Shown here: positions 1 to 7,932 of the stretch, piece after piece
How the letters are laid out: each line of letters starts with the position of its first letter
Numbering within the stretch: position 1 is the first letter of the stretch
DNA from: Cumulibacter soli
GTDB taxonomy: Bacteria; Actinomycetota; Actinomycetes; Mycobacteriales; Antricoccaceae
Length of the DNA: 64,000 nucleotides
Assembly (NCBI RefSeq): GCF_004382795.1
Contig: NZ_SMSG01000001.1
Coordinates: 682,001-746,000 of the forward strand
Reading direction: 5' to 3'
Position numbers and translations under genes: made by a program
The notes under the pieces: generated by a model
The model's database searches: none
What the model saw: only the letters and a program-made list of their open reading frames with translations
What the model was told of the DNA's origin: nothing

Positions 1-951
1 GTACGGCCCAACCCACGCAGCCAACCCGTCGTAATCGTCCAGGAGTCGCTGTGCGACTTCACGCGACGAGCCAATGATCGCCATCGCCTCAAGCTGCTCG
101 TCGCCGATCAATTCGCCCATAGCGTCCCACTCGCCCTGCAGCGACAATCGGTGTAACTCGGTCTGCAGATCACCCCAGCCGTGCAATTCCAGCACCGGGC
201 GGTACGCCGGGGTCGACCCGTAGAACGCCAACTTCTTGCGAATAGCGCTAATGATCTCCGGCGCCCGCTCGTCATCGTCGAGTACGCCGACCATCGGCAC
301 TGCCGAGATTTCAACGTCCTTCAATTCTCGGCCCCCCTTCTGCGCGCCAGCGGCAACACTCGGCACAGTGACCTGGCGGATGTACTCGGGAGTGGTGAAC
401 GAGTGCAGCAGGATGCCGTCGGAGACCTCCCCGGCAACCTCGGTCATCAACGGGCCAACTGCGGCGATCTTGATCTTCGGCGGCCCGTACTCGTGCGCGG
501 CAGGCGTGAAGTTAGGCGTCATCAGCGTGTGGCGATAGAACTCACCGCGGTAATCGAGGCGACCACCGTCCTGCCAGCACGACCAGATCGCCCGCAGCGC
601 GAGCAAGTACTCCCGCATCCGAGCGGCCGGCTTCGACCACGGCATCCCGAACCGCTTCTCGATGTGCGGTTTGATCTGCGAGCCAAGACCGAGGGTGAAC
701 CGTCCCTTCGAGACCTCAGCCAGGTCGTACGCCGTATTCGCGACCGTCATCGGCGAGCGCGCGAACGCGACTGCGATGTTGGTGGTCATCTCGATCCGCT
801 CCGTGCCAAGCGCTGCCGGCACCAGCGGCAGGAACGGATCATGCCGCTCCTCAGCGATCGTCACTCCGTCGTATCCGGCATCCTCGGCGCTGCGCGCCCG
901 GTCGGCTGCGGTGGCAATGTTCTCGCTCGCTAGCCCTGTCTGAATCTTCAT
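1..951 (-). CDS. LLM-class F420-dependent oxidoreductase (3' end off window)
   Basis: A 317-codon open frame runs from an ATG at 951 to the window edge with no stop, so the C-terminus is missing. It begins MKIQTGLASENIATAADRAR and contains the luciferase-like landmarks GYDGVTIAEERHDPFLPL, a conserved IEMTTNIAVAFARSP strand-helix and GRFTLGLGSQ. These are typical of the F420-dependent luciferase-like monooxygenase (LLM) superfamily, TIM-barrel flavin/deazaflavin oxidoreductases of the cytoplasm. The substrate cannot be told. Its ATG overlaps an in-frame ATG of the divergent aldolase gene, so the two share a very short promoter region. Family call is firm; F420 rather than FMN dependence is inferred from actinobacterial context. 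Confidence 0.88.
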   Translation of the reverse strand, partial: MKIQTGLASENIATAADRARSAEDAGYDGVTIAEERHDPFLPLVPAALGTERIEMTTNIAVAFARSPMTVANTAYDLAEVSKGRFTLGLGSQIKPHIEKRFGMPWSKPAARMREYLLALRAIWSCWQDGGRLDYRGEFYRHTLMTPNFTPAAHEYGPPKIKIAAVGPLMTEVAGEVSDGILLHSFTTPEYIRQVTVPSVAAGAQKGGRELKDVEISAVPMVGVLDDDERAPEIISAIRKKLAFYGSTPAYRPVLELHGWGDLQTELHRLSLQGEWDAMGELIGDEQLEAMAIIGSSREVAQRLLDDYDGLAAWVGPY

Positions 952-979
952 GTATCGAATACTAGGTAAGAATGGGCAA

Positions 980-1726
980 ATGACTAGCATTGCGAACGAA
1001 TCAGGTACTGGCTCGCTGAAGGCGGGCATCTGGGGAACGCTCGGCGAGCCGCGGCTCGGGGCGCAGCTGGAGAACGTCGGATTTGACTGGGTGTGTCTCG
1101 ACGGCCAGCACGGGCACTACGACGACCGCGCGGTCCGCGAGACGTTCGCGCTACGCAAGAAACACCAGGTCCCGGTGCTGGTGCGCACGCTGTGGAACGA
1201 CCACGCCTTGATCGGTCGCGCGTTGGACGCCGGAGCCGACGGCGTCATCGTGCCGATGGTGCAGAACGCCGAACAGGCCGAGGCGGCCGTGGCCGCGGCG
1301 CATTACGCACCACGAGGCGGCCGTAGCCTCGGCCCCATGCAAGGCGCACCGTACGGCACTGCGCCCGGCTCCGGTCGCAAGCCGTTCGTCGCGGTGATGG
1401 TCGAATCACAGGTCGCACTCGATCAGGTCGATGCGATCGCCGCGACACCGGATCTGGACATGATCTTTGTCGGCCCGTTCGATCTGTCGATCGCACTCAG
1501 CCGCGATATCGAGGACATGATGGTGGACACGGCGGACGGCGCGCCGCTGCCGACGATCGCGGCGGCCTGTCAGCGGGCTGGGATTCACGCGGGGGCGTTC
1601 GCGGGCACTCCACAACGCGCGGCGCAGATGGTCGGGCACGGCTTTTCGTGGGTCGCGGTAACCAGCGATATCGGCGCGTTGGCGTTTGGCGGGTCCGCGG
1701 CGATCCAGCAGGCCACCGGCGCCTAG
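980..1726 (+). CDS. HpcH/HpaI-family class II aldolase
   Basis: A 248-residue protein of the HpcH/HpaI aldolase family, which cleaves 2-keto-4-hydroxy acids (for example in hydroxyphenylacetate or glucarate catabolism) in the cytoplasm using a divalent metal. Seen motifs: VCLDGQHG with the catalytic-base histidine, VRTLWND with the substrate-binding arginine, DGVIVPMVQNAEQA, MVES carrying the first metal-ligand Glu, and VGPFDLSIAL carrying the metal-ligand Asp. The usual DxEH is DGQH here. An upstream in-frame ATG at 950 overlaps the start of the divergent gene; I prefer the ATG at 980, which leaves room for a promoter. The exact substrate is unknown. It stands alone as a transcription unit. 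Confidence 0.85.
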   Translation: MTSIANESGTGSLKAGIWGTLGEPRLGAQLENVGFDWVCLDGQHGHYDDRAVRETFALRKKHQVPVLVRTLWNDHALIGRALDAGADGVIVPMVQNAEQAEAAVAAAHYAPRGGRSLGPMQGAPYGTAPGSGRKPFVAVMVESQVALDQVDAIAATPDLDMIFVGPFDLSIALSRDIEDMMVDTADGAPLPTIAAACQRAGIHAGAFAGTPQRAAQMVGHGFSWVAVTSDIGALAFGGSAAIQQATGA

Positions 1727-2038
1727 GTCGATCGCCGCCCCGTCTCGACCCCGGTCATCGATCGAACCGGCAACCCGCACTCGGTAATCGACCAACGAGG
1801 TATTCCCCCGGGCGTCGATGACGGCGGAGGCTCCCCCGTCATCGACCGGTGCGGCGACGAGGAACGAGGAGCCGCGCGGCGATGACGCAGGACTCACCGG
1901 AAAGCGACCACGCATCAACACACACCCCACGACGTCTCCACGCGCTCGGGCCTCCTTCGTCGTCACACCCTTGGTCGACGATCGGTCGGGGGGTGGACGC
2001 CGCGGTGGAGATGATGCGGGGCGCGATAGCGCAGCGGA
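1727..2038. other. intergenic region between convergent genes
   Basis: About 310 bases between the aldolase stop and the glnS stop. The only structure I can support is the inverted repeat listed separately at 1814-1846, plus scattered variants of a short TCATCGA/TCGACC motif (near 1757, 1782, 1814, 1836 and 1974). Short open frames here have no recognisable protein features and no ribosome-binding site, so I do not call a gene. Confidence 0.6.
1814..1846. terminator. bidirectional hairpin between aldolase and glnS
   Basis: A perfect 11-bp inverted repeat (GTCGATGACGG at 1814-1824 against CCGTCATCGAC at 1836-1846) with an 11-base loop lies between two convergent genes. There is no T tract, as is usual in high-GC actinobacteria. 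Role as a shared terminator is inferred from position. Confidence 0.55.
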
Positions 2039-3721
2039 CTATTGCTTCGCGGCGCGTTTCTGGATCGCCGCCCACTCGTCGCGCAATCCGACCGTCCGGT
2101 GGAAGAGTCCGGGCTGGTCCGTGTCTGCGGCGAAGTAGCCGAGGCGCTCGAACTGCAGCACCTGCCCCGGCGACGCCTCAGCCACTGCGGCCTCCGCCAG
2201 CGCGTCGGTGAGGAGCTCGCGGGAGGCGGGATTCAGGTCATCCAACGGCTCACCGCTGGCCTCGCCGGGCACCGCTGCCGTAAACAGCCTGTCGTACAGC
2301 GCTGCCTGCACCGGCACCGACTGCGGCACCGATACCCAATGCATCGTCGACTTGACCTTGCGTCCGTCCGGCGCCGAGCCGCCCTTCGAGAGCGGGTCGT
2401 ACGTCGCCCGCACTTCAACGACTTCGCCGTCGGAATCCTTCACGACCGACGTCGCCGTGATCAAATACGCACCCCGCAGCCGTACCTCCTTACCTGGTGA
2501 CAGCCGGAAGAACTTCGGCGGCGGCACCTCAGCGAAGTCATCCCGCTCGATCACCAGGGTGCCGGTGAACGCGACGCGCCGGGTCCCGTCGTCGGGGTTC
2601 TCCGGGTTGTTCGCGACCTCGAAATACTCGACTTCCGGGTTCCCGTCGGCATCCGTCGGCCAGTTATCCAGTACCAGCCGCAGCGGCCGCAGCACGACCA
2701 TCCGACGCTGCGCCGTGAGGTTCAGATCGCGGCGCACGAACGACTCCAGCAATTCGATCGCTTGCCGCGAATTAGTACGAGTCGTACCCGTCTCGACGCA
2801 GAACGCACGAATCGCACCGGCGGGGTAACCGCGGCGCCGCAGCCCACGCAGCGTCGGCATGCGCGGATCCGACCAACCCTCGACGACGCCGTCCTCGACG
2901 AGATTGCGCAGCCGTCGCTTCGAGGTGATCGTGTGCGTGACTTCCATCCGGGCGAACTCGGTCTGCTGCGGTTTGTCGCCCGGCAACGGCAACTGCTCCA
3001 GCAGCCAGTCGTACAGCGGACGGTGCGATTCAAACTCCATCGTGCACAGCGAATGCGTCACGCCCTCGATTGCGTCGCTCTGCCCGTGCGCCCAGTCGTA
3101 CGTCGGATAGATCGACCAGGTGTCCGCAGTGCGATGGTGCGACGCACGCCTGATCCGGTACAGCACGGGATCGCGCAACCACATGTTCTCGGACTGCATA
3201 TCAATCTTGGCGCGTAGGCACCGCGCGCCGTCCTCGAACTCACCGGCCCGCATCCGGCGCAGCAGATCCAGGCTTTCGGCGGCAGGCCGCGATCGGTACG
3301 GCGACTCGATACCCGGTTTGCCGTAGCCGCCGCGCTGCTCGGAGATCGTGTCGCCGTCCTGATCGTCGACGTACGCCTTGCCCTGCTCCACCAGGTACTC
3401 CGCCCAGGCATAGAGCTGCTCGAAGTAGTCGGAGGCGAACACCACCTTGCTCGGTTCGTAGCCCAGCCAACGCAGGTCCTCGAGGATCCCCTCGACGTAC
3501 TCGGCCTCCTCGGTCTCCGGATTGGTGTCGTCCATCCGAAGGTTGCAGATCCCGCCGAACCGCTGCGCCGTACTGAAGTTGACCACGATCGATTTCGCGT
3601 GCCCGATATGCAGGTAGCCATTCGGCTCGGGCGGAAATCGAGTCTGAACCCGAGCGTCGAAAGTCCCCGCTTCGTTGTCGGCGCGGACGATCTCGCTGAT
3701 GAAGTCGGTCGGTTCAGTCAT
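2039..3721 (-). CDS. glnS: glutaminyl-tRNA synthetase (GlnRS)
   Basis: A 560-residue class I aminoacyl-tRNA synthetase that charges tRNA-Gln directly with glutamine. The catalytic Rossmann domain carries PPEPNGYLHIGHAKS (HIGH motif, about residues 38-41) and ITSKRRL in place of KMSKS; DDTNPE, TYDWAHGQSD and the C-terminal anticodon-binding beta-barrels follow the E. coli GlnRS plan and length (about 554). The ATG at 3721 (MTEPTDF) is chosen over an upstream alternative because the protein aligns from there. Many actinobacteria make Gln-tRNA only through GatCAB, so a free-standing GlnRS is worth noting. It is monocistronic, and upstream of it lie low-GC bases that could be its promoter. Confidence 0.95.
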   Translation of the reverse strand: MTEPTDFISEIVRADNEAGTFDARVQTRFPPEPNGYLHIGHAKSIVVNFSTAQRFGGICNLRMDDTNPETEEAEYVEGILEDLRWLGYEPSKVVFASDYFEQLYAWAEYLVEQGKAYVDDQDGDTISEQRGGYGKPGIESPYRSRPAAESLDLLRRMRAGEFEDGARCLRAKIDMQSENMWLRDPVLYRIRRASHHRTADTWSIYPTYDWAHGQSDAIEGVTHSLCTMEFESHRPLYDWLLEQLPLPGDKPQQTEFARMEVTHTITSKRRLRNLVEDGVVEGWSDPRMPTLRGLRRRGYPAGAIRAFCVETGTTRTNSRQAIELLESFVRRDLNLTAQRRMVVLRPLRLVLDNWPTDADGNPEVEYFEVANNPENPDDGTRRVAFTGTLVIERDDFAEVPPPKFFRLSPGKEVRLRGAYLITATSVVKDSDGEVVEVRATYDPLSKGGSAPDGRKVKSTMHWVSVPQSVPVQAALYDRLFTAAVPGEASGEPLDDLNPASRELLTDALAEAAVAEASPGQVLQFERLGYFAADTDQPGLFHRTVGLRDEWAAIQKRAAKQ

Positions 3722-4171
3722 GGCCGCAAGATTACCAACGCGCGGCCGCGCATCCGCGCCCACAGCGGGCCCGTCCCGATGCTGCAGCGCTCCGCCTCGC
3801 GCGCGGCCAGCCTGCGCGATTTGGGGCTGGCGCGTCCCGCCCAGTCAGAGCAGAACCCCGTTACTGATGTGTACTAACTGTTACTGTGACGCATACGTGA
3901 TGGCACGATCGGTCTGACTCATGCGGACGGCTCACCACGGCCGGCGTACGACGAGATCGATGGGCCACGGGCGTTTGGAGTCACCGCCCACCAGGCGGTC
4001 GGCCGCAGTGTGCGGCGTGCGGATAACCCTCCGACGTCGTCGGTTTGCGCACCGAACACCGGACCATTGGTGCTACACCATCCGGTCCCTACCCGGCATC
4101 GAAAGCATGCGGCCACGGCGCACCACCGCCGGCCGCTTCTTCTGTTCACATGACCCATCGCCTACGAACGG
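3722..4171. other. divergent intergenic region glnS / BCCT transporter
   Basis: About 450 bases. The stretch 3858-3900 is noticeably less GC-rich than its surroundings and holds two direct copies of GTTACTG (3860-3866 and 3880-3886), 20 bp or two helical turns apart, which would suit a regulator site or promoter for glnS. An Arg-rich open frame at 3921-4175 shows no homology-like features and I reject it. No RNA element was recognised. Confidence 0.4.
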
Positions 4172-6067
4172 ATGAACATGAGCTCGCAGGACAATCCCCC
4201 TGCTGAACCAATCGACTCTGACCACTCGCCCGGGCTCGACGATTCTGAGTCGGAGGCCTCCCCGGTCGTCACCGACAGGTACGCCGGGCTACCGGAGTCG
4301 GTGCACCTGCCGCCCGCGATCCACCTCGGCGAGGACGACACCGACGAGGCGATCGTCGCGAAACTCCGCAGTCACGGCGTACGGCTCGGGAGGGGCCTGA
4401 TTGCGCCGGCCGTGTTCTGGCCGGCGCTGCTGGTAATCCTCGCGATCGCCATCGTCGCGGTCGCTGCTCCGGATTTCATCGATTCGCTCTTCACCAGCAT
4501 TAACGACTGGATCGTGGCGAACCTCGGCTGGTACTACATGCTGGTCGTCTCCGGATTCGTCGTGGTCGCGATCGCCATCGGACTCTCCCGGCTCGGAAAG
4601 ATCCCGCTCGGGCGCGACGGTGAGCAACCCGAGTTCTCGGTGCTCACCTGGTTCGCGATGCTGTTCGCCGCGGGTATGGGCATCGGCCTGGTCTTCTATG
4701 GCGTCGGCGAACCGCTGACCTACGCGACCGTTGACCCCAAGCCGGGCTGGGATGGCAGCCAGTCTGAGATCTCAGCCCTCGCAATGGCGCAGACGTTCGT
4801 GCATTGGGGTCTGCACCCCTGGGCGATCTACGCCATCATCGGTCTCGCGCTGGGTTACGCGATCCACCGACGCGGCCGCCCCGTGTCGATCCGGTGGGCG
4901 TTGGAGCCACTGTTCGGTGAACGGGTCAAAGGTCGCCTCGGGGATCTCATTGACGTACTCGCTATTTTCGGCACCGTATTCGGTGTGGCCACCTCTCTGG
5001 GCCTCGGCGTCCAACAGATCTCTAGCGGTATGGCCCACCTCGGCATCGTCGACGCGGTCGACAACGTCCTGTTAGTTGTTCTGATCATCGTGATCACCCT
5101 GCTGGCGACCACGTCGGTGATCAGTGGCCTCGGCGCCGGCATCAAATGGCTCTCGAATATCAACCTGTCGTTCGCCGGAGTACTGCTCATCAGCATGCTC
5201 TTGCTCGGGCCAACGATTTTCCTCCTACAGAACTTCGTCGAGTCGATCGGCGTCTACCTGGCCAACCTGTTGCAGATGAGCTTCGACGTCGGCGCCTTCG
5301 AGCGCGGCGAAGGCGCCGCCGACTGGTTCTCCGGTTGGACCGTCTTCTACTGGGGCTGGTGGATCTCGTGGTCTCCGTTCGTCGGAGTCTTCATCGCGCG
5401 GATCTCCCGCGGCCGTACGGTGCGGCAGTTCATCGCCGGCGTATTGCTGGTACCGACCATCGTGGGCTTCCTATGGTTCTCGGTTCTCGGCGGTACCGGC
5501 ATCTTCAACCAGATGTACGGCGGCGAGGACTACGTCACGCTGAACGCCGATGGCGAAGAGGTCATAGTGGCGGAGCAGGCGCTGTTCGACGTACTTGGCG
5601 GGCTACCGCTGGGACAGATCCTGTCGGTGCTGGCGATCGTCTTGGTGGCGATCTTCTTCATCACCTCCTCTGACTCGGCGTCGCTGGTGGTCGACATGCT
5701 GGCCTCCGGCGGTCACCCGAACCCGCCGATGTGGTCGCGGGTGCTGTGGGCGTTGCTGGAGGGCGCTATCGCTGCGGCATTGTTGCTGGCCGGCGGACTC
5801 GGCGCGCTGCAAGCCGCCGCCTTGGCCACTGCATTGCCATTCAGCGTGGTGTTGATACTGATGGCGTGGGCCAATATCAAGGCACTCAGAGTGGACGCGC
5901 AGATCTATGCACGAGATCAGCGTGATGAGCGGCTCGCCCGGGTGTCCAATCAGATCGCCGATGCGCTGCCCAAACATCCCGGATTCGAATCGTATGTGGA
6001 CGATCGGATCGATTACCGCATCTCGCGTAGCCGTGGGTTGCTTCGGCGCAACACCCCGCAGAAGTAA
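4172..6067 (+). CDS. BCCT family betaine/choline/carnitine transporter
   Basis: A 631-residue secondary carrier of the inner membrane that takes up quaternary ammonium compounds (glycine betaine, choline, carnitine), usually with sodium or protons, for osmoprotection or as carbon source. After an acidic N-terminal tail of about 80 residues there are some 12 hydrophobic segments. Family landmarks are GMGIGLVFYGVGEPL, HWGLHPWAIY, the long signature WGWWISWSPFVGVFIARISR, and ITSSDSASLVVDML. Two in-frame ATGs (4172 and 4178) are possible; neither has a strong ribosome-binding site. It has no partner enzyme nearby, so a pure osmolyte-uptake role is most likely. Substrate within the family is not determinable by eye. 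Confidence 0.93.
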   Translation: MNMSSQDNPPAEPIDSDHSPGLDDSESEASPVVTDRYAGLPESVHLPPAIHLGEDDTDEAIVAKLRSHGVRLGRGLIAPAVFWPALLVILAIAIVAVAAPDFIDSLFTSINDWIVANLGWYYMLVVSGFVVVAIAIGLSRLGKIPLGRDGEQPEFSVLTWFAMLFAAGMGIGLVFYGVGEPLTYATVDPKPGWDGSQSEISALAMAQTFVHWGLHPWAIYAIIGLALGYAIHRRGRPVSIRWALEPLFGERVKGRLGDLIDVLAIFGTVFGVATSLGLGVQQISSGMAHLGIVDAVDNVLLVVLIIVITLLATTSVISGLGAGIKWLSNINLSFAGVLLISMLLLGPTIFLLQNFVESIGVYLANLLQMSFDVGAFERGEGAADWFSGWTVFYWGWWISWSPFVGVFIARISRGRTVRQFIAGVLLVPTIVGFLWFSVLGGTGIFNQMYGGEDYVTLNADGEEVIVAEQALFDVLGGLPLGQILSVLAIVLVAIFFITSSDSASLVVDMLASGGHPNPPMWSRVLWALLEGAIAAALLLAGGLGALQAAALATALPFSVVLILMAWANIKALRVDAQIYARDQRDERLARVSNQIADALPKHPGFESYVDDRIDYRISRSRGLLRRNTPQK

Positions 6068-6076
6068 CTGCATGCC

Positions 6077-6115
6077 ACGAGTGGTGCGTCGCCATAACGG
6101 CGGCGCGCCACTCGT
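6077..6115 (+). terminator. hairpin after the BCCT gene
   Basis: ACGAGTGG (6077-6084) pairs with CCACTCGT (6108-6115), and the loop holds further pairing (GCG/CGC and CGCC/GGCG). It starts 10 bases after the BCCT stop and is followed by CGTTT. Intrinsic terminator inferred. Confidence 0.65.
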
Positions 6116-6259
6116 CGTTTCGGCGGGAACGCTTCTCGTTGTTCCACCACGCGGTTTCTCGGGTTTCGACGCCTCGTCCCGGTCGGACGCCGATGCTGTG
6201 GCGTGGCCGGGTCCGCACGGCGATGGGTGCGATGCGAGGGCCGGTAGGCTGGCGGCATC

Positions 6260-7720
6260 ATGACATCACCTGCTCGCCTCCGCGTCGCACCCTCGCCTAC
6301 CGGTGACCCGCACGTCGGTACCGCTTACATGTCCCTGTTCAATCTCGCGTTCGCCCGCAAAACCGGCGGGCAGTTCGTGCTGCGGATCGAGGACACCGAC
6401 CGCGCGCGGTACGTCGCGGACTCCGAGCAGCAGATCTTCGACACGCTTCGCTGGCTCGAACTGCCGTGGGACGAAGGACCGGATGTCGGTGGCCCATACG
6501 CGCCGTACCGTCAGTCCGAGCGCCTGGACACGTACCGGCCGTACGTCGAGCAGCTGCTCGAGTCGGGTCAGGCCTACTACTGCTGGTGCTCATCGGACCG
6601 GCTGAAGGAATTGCGCGAGCAGCAGCAGAAAGACAAGGTATCGCAGACCGGATACGACCGGCTGTGCCTGGGCAAGACCCGCGAAGAACGCGCCGCAATG
6701 CCCGGCTTCACCGAGAATCCCGTCGTGCGCATGCTCATCCCCGACGACGCGCCGCTGGACTTCGCGGACATCATCCGCGGCAAGGTATCGGCTCCGCGCC
6801 CCGACGATCAGGTGATTCTGAAAGCCGACGGGTTTCCGACGTACCACCTCGCCGTCGTCGTCGACGATCACCTGATGGGGATCACGCATGTCGTCCGCGG
6901 CGAGGAGTGGATCTCCTCGACTCCCAAACACGTGCTGCTGTACCGGATGCTCGGCTTGCCCACGCCAGCCTTCGCACACATGCCGCTGCTGCGGAACACG
7001 GACAAGTCGAAGATCTCCAAGCGGAAGAATCCGGCGGCGCGCCTGACCTGGTTCCGCGAGCAGGGTTACCTACCCGAAGCGCTGCGTAACTTCCTGCAGC
7101 TGCTGGCGTATCCGCCGGTCGAGGGCGAGACCGAGGTCGCGACCTTCGACGAATTCGTCGCCGGCTTCGACTGGACGAAGGTCAACACCGTTGGACCGAT
7201 CTTCGACCTGAAGAAGTTGGACTGGCTCAACGGGCACTACATTCGGTCGCTGTCGGATGCCGAGTTGGCTGATCGGATCGTCGAGCATTACGCATACACC
7301 GGCGAATGGACCCCCACGACCGACGAGGTCGAGTTGCTGCGCCGGGCCACACCGCTGATTTCCGAGCGGCTGGTGCTGCTGTCGGAGGCGCTCGACAAAC
7401 TGCAGTTTCTCTTTACGCCGGACGCCGGCATCGAGATTGCCGAGGACGCCGGCAAGGCGCTCAACGACGACTCACCTCGGGTGCTCGACGCAGCCATCGA
7501 CGCACTGGCCGAGTTGGCCGATTGGTCGACGGCGACGATCGAGACCGCCCTGCGCGCGGCCGTAGTCGACGGGCTCGGCATCAAACCGAAGTTTGCGTTC
7601 GGTCCGCTGCGCGTGGGCATCACCGGCTCGCGGGTGTCACCACCGCTGTTCGAGTCGATGGAACTGCTGGGTCGCGAATCATCACTAAGGCGCCTGCGCA
7701 ACTTCCGCGACACGCTGTAG
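6260..7720 (+). CDS. gltX: glutamyl-tRNA synthetase (GluRS)
   Basis: A 486-residue class I synthetase that charges tRNA-Glu. It opens with RLRVAPSPTGDPHVGTAY (HIGH variant HVGT, residues about 18-21), has RIEDTDRARY and the KISKRKN signature loop. Between them a C-W-C ... C pattern (YYCWCSS, then RLCLG) resembles the zinc-binding insert of E. coli-type GluRS. The C-terminal half carries the helical anticodon-binding domain. With GlnRS 3 kb away, this enzyme would be expected to discriminate against tRNA-Gln, but that is inference. It follows a hairpin after the BCCT gene and so is its own unit. Confidence 0.95.
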   Translation: MTSPARLRVAPSPTGDPHVGTAYMSLFNLAFARKTGGQFVLRIEDTDRARYVADSEQQIFDTLRWLELPWDEGPDVGGPYAPYRQSERLDTYRPYVEQLLESGQAYYCWCSSDRLKELREQQQKDKVSQTGYDRLCLGKTREERAAMPGFTENPVVRMLIPDDAPLDFADIIRGKVSAPRPDDQVILKADGFPTYHLAVVVDDHLMGITHVVRGEEWISSTPKHVLLYRMLGLPTPAFAHMPLLRNTDKSKISKRKNPAARLTWFREQGYLPEALRNFLQLLAYPPVEGETEVATFDEFVAGFDWTKVNTVGPIFDLKKLDWLNGHYIRSLSDAELADRIVEHYAYTGEWTPTTDEVELLRRATPLISERLVLLSEALDKLQFLFTPDAGIEIAEDAGKALNDDSPRVLDAAIDALAELADWSTATIETALRAAVVDGLGIKPKFAFGPLRVGITGSRVSPPLFESMELLGRESSLRRLRNFRDTL

Positions 7721-7739
7721 TCCAGCGAGCGGGACGGGG

Positions 7740-7757
7740 AGCCCCGGTAGCGGGGCT
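7740..7757 (+). terminator. short hairpin after gltX
   Basis: AGCCCCG (7740-7746), a GTAG loop and CGGGGCT (7751-7757) form a perfect 7-bp stem 19 bases after the gltX stop. There is no T tract. Terminator by position. Confidence 0.5.
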
Positions 7758-7774
7758 GGCTACCTCTGGCGGGT

Positions 7775-7890
7775 GCCGCCGACCTGCCGAACATCGTCGG
7801 CGCGCCCGGTACCGGTCGGCGGCAGATGGACGCCTCGCGTGAGGCTCCCCGGCCTGCGCGCACCTACACCGCGTGCGGCGTTCCGCGGTG
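7775..7890 (+). other. structured leader upstream of ilvD
   Basis: Two inverted repeats lie between gltX and ilvD: GCCGCCGACC at 7775-7784 with GGTCGGCGGC at 7814-7823, and CACCGCG at 7867-7873 with CGCGGTG at 7884-7890. They could be part of a 5' leader. I looked for a short peptide rich in Leu, Ile or Val codons that would indicate attenuation and did not find one. Confidence 0.3.
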
Positions 7891-7932
7891 CGGCGTAGCG
7901 TGGGAGGGTAACCAACTTCCAGGAGCAGCATC

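Noticed and set aside
181-943. Plus-strand frames over the first kilobase
   Set aside because: The minus strand encodes an LLM oxidoreductase with recognisable motifs; the plus frames are shadows.
1727-2038. Recurrent TCATCGA/TCGACC motifs as a mobile repeat element
   Set aside because: Copies are short and irregular with no clean unit or target duplication; only the 11-bp hairpin could be supported.
3921-4175. 84-codon plus-strand open frame ending on the BCCT start
   Set aside because: Arg-rich with no family features, no ribosome-binding site; typical of chance frames in high-GC DNA.
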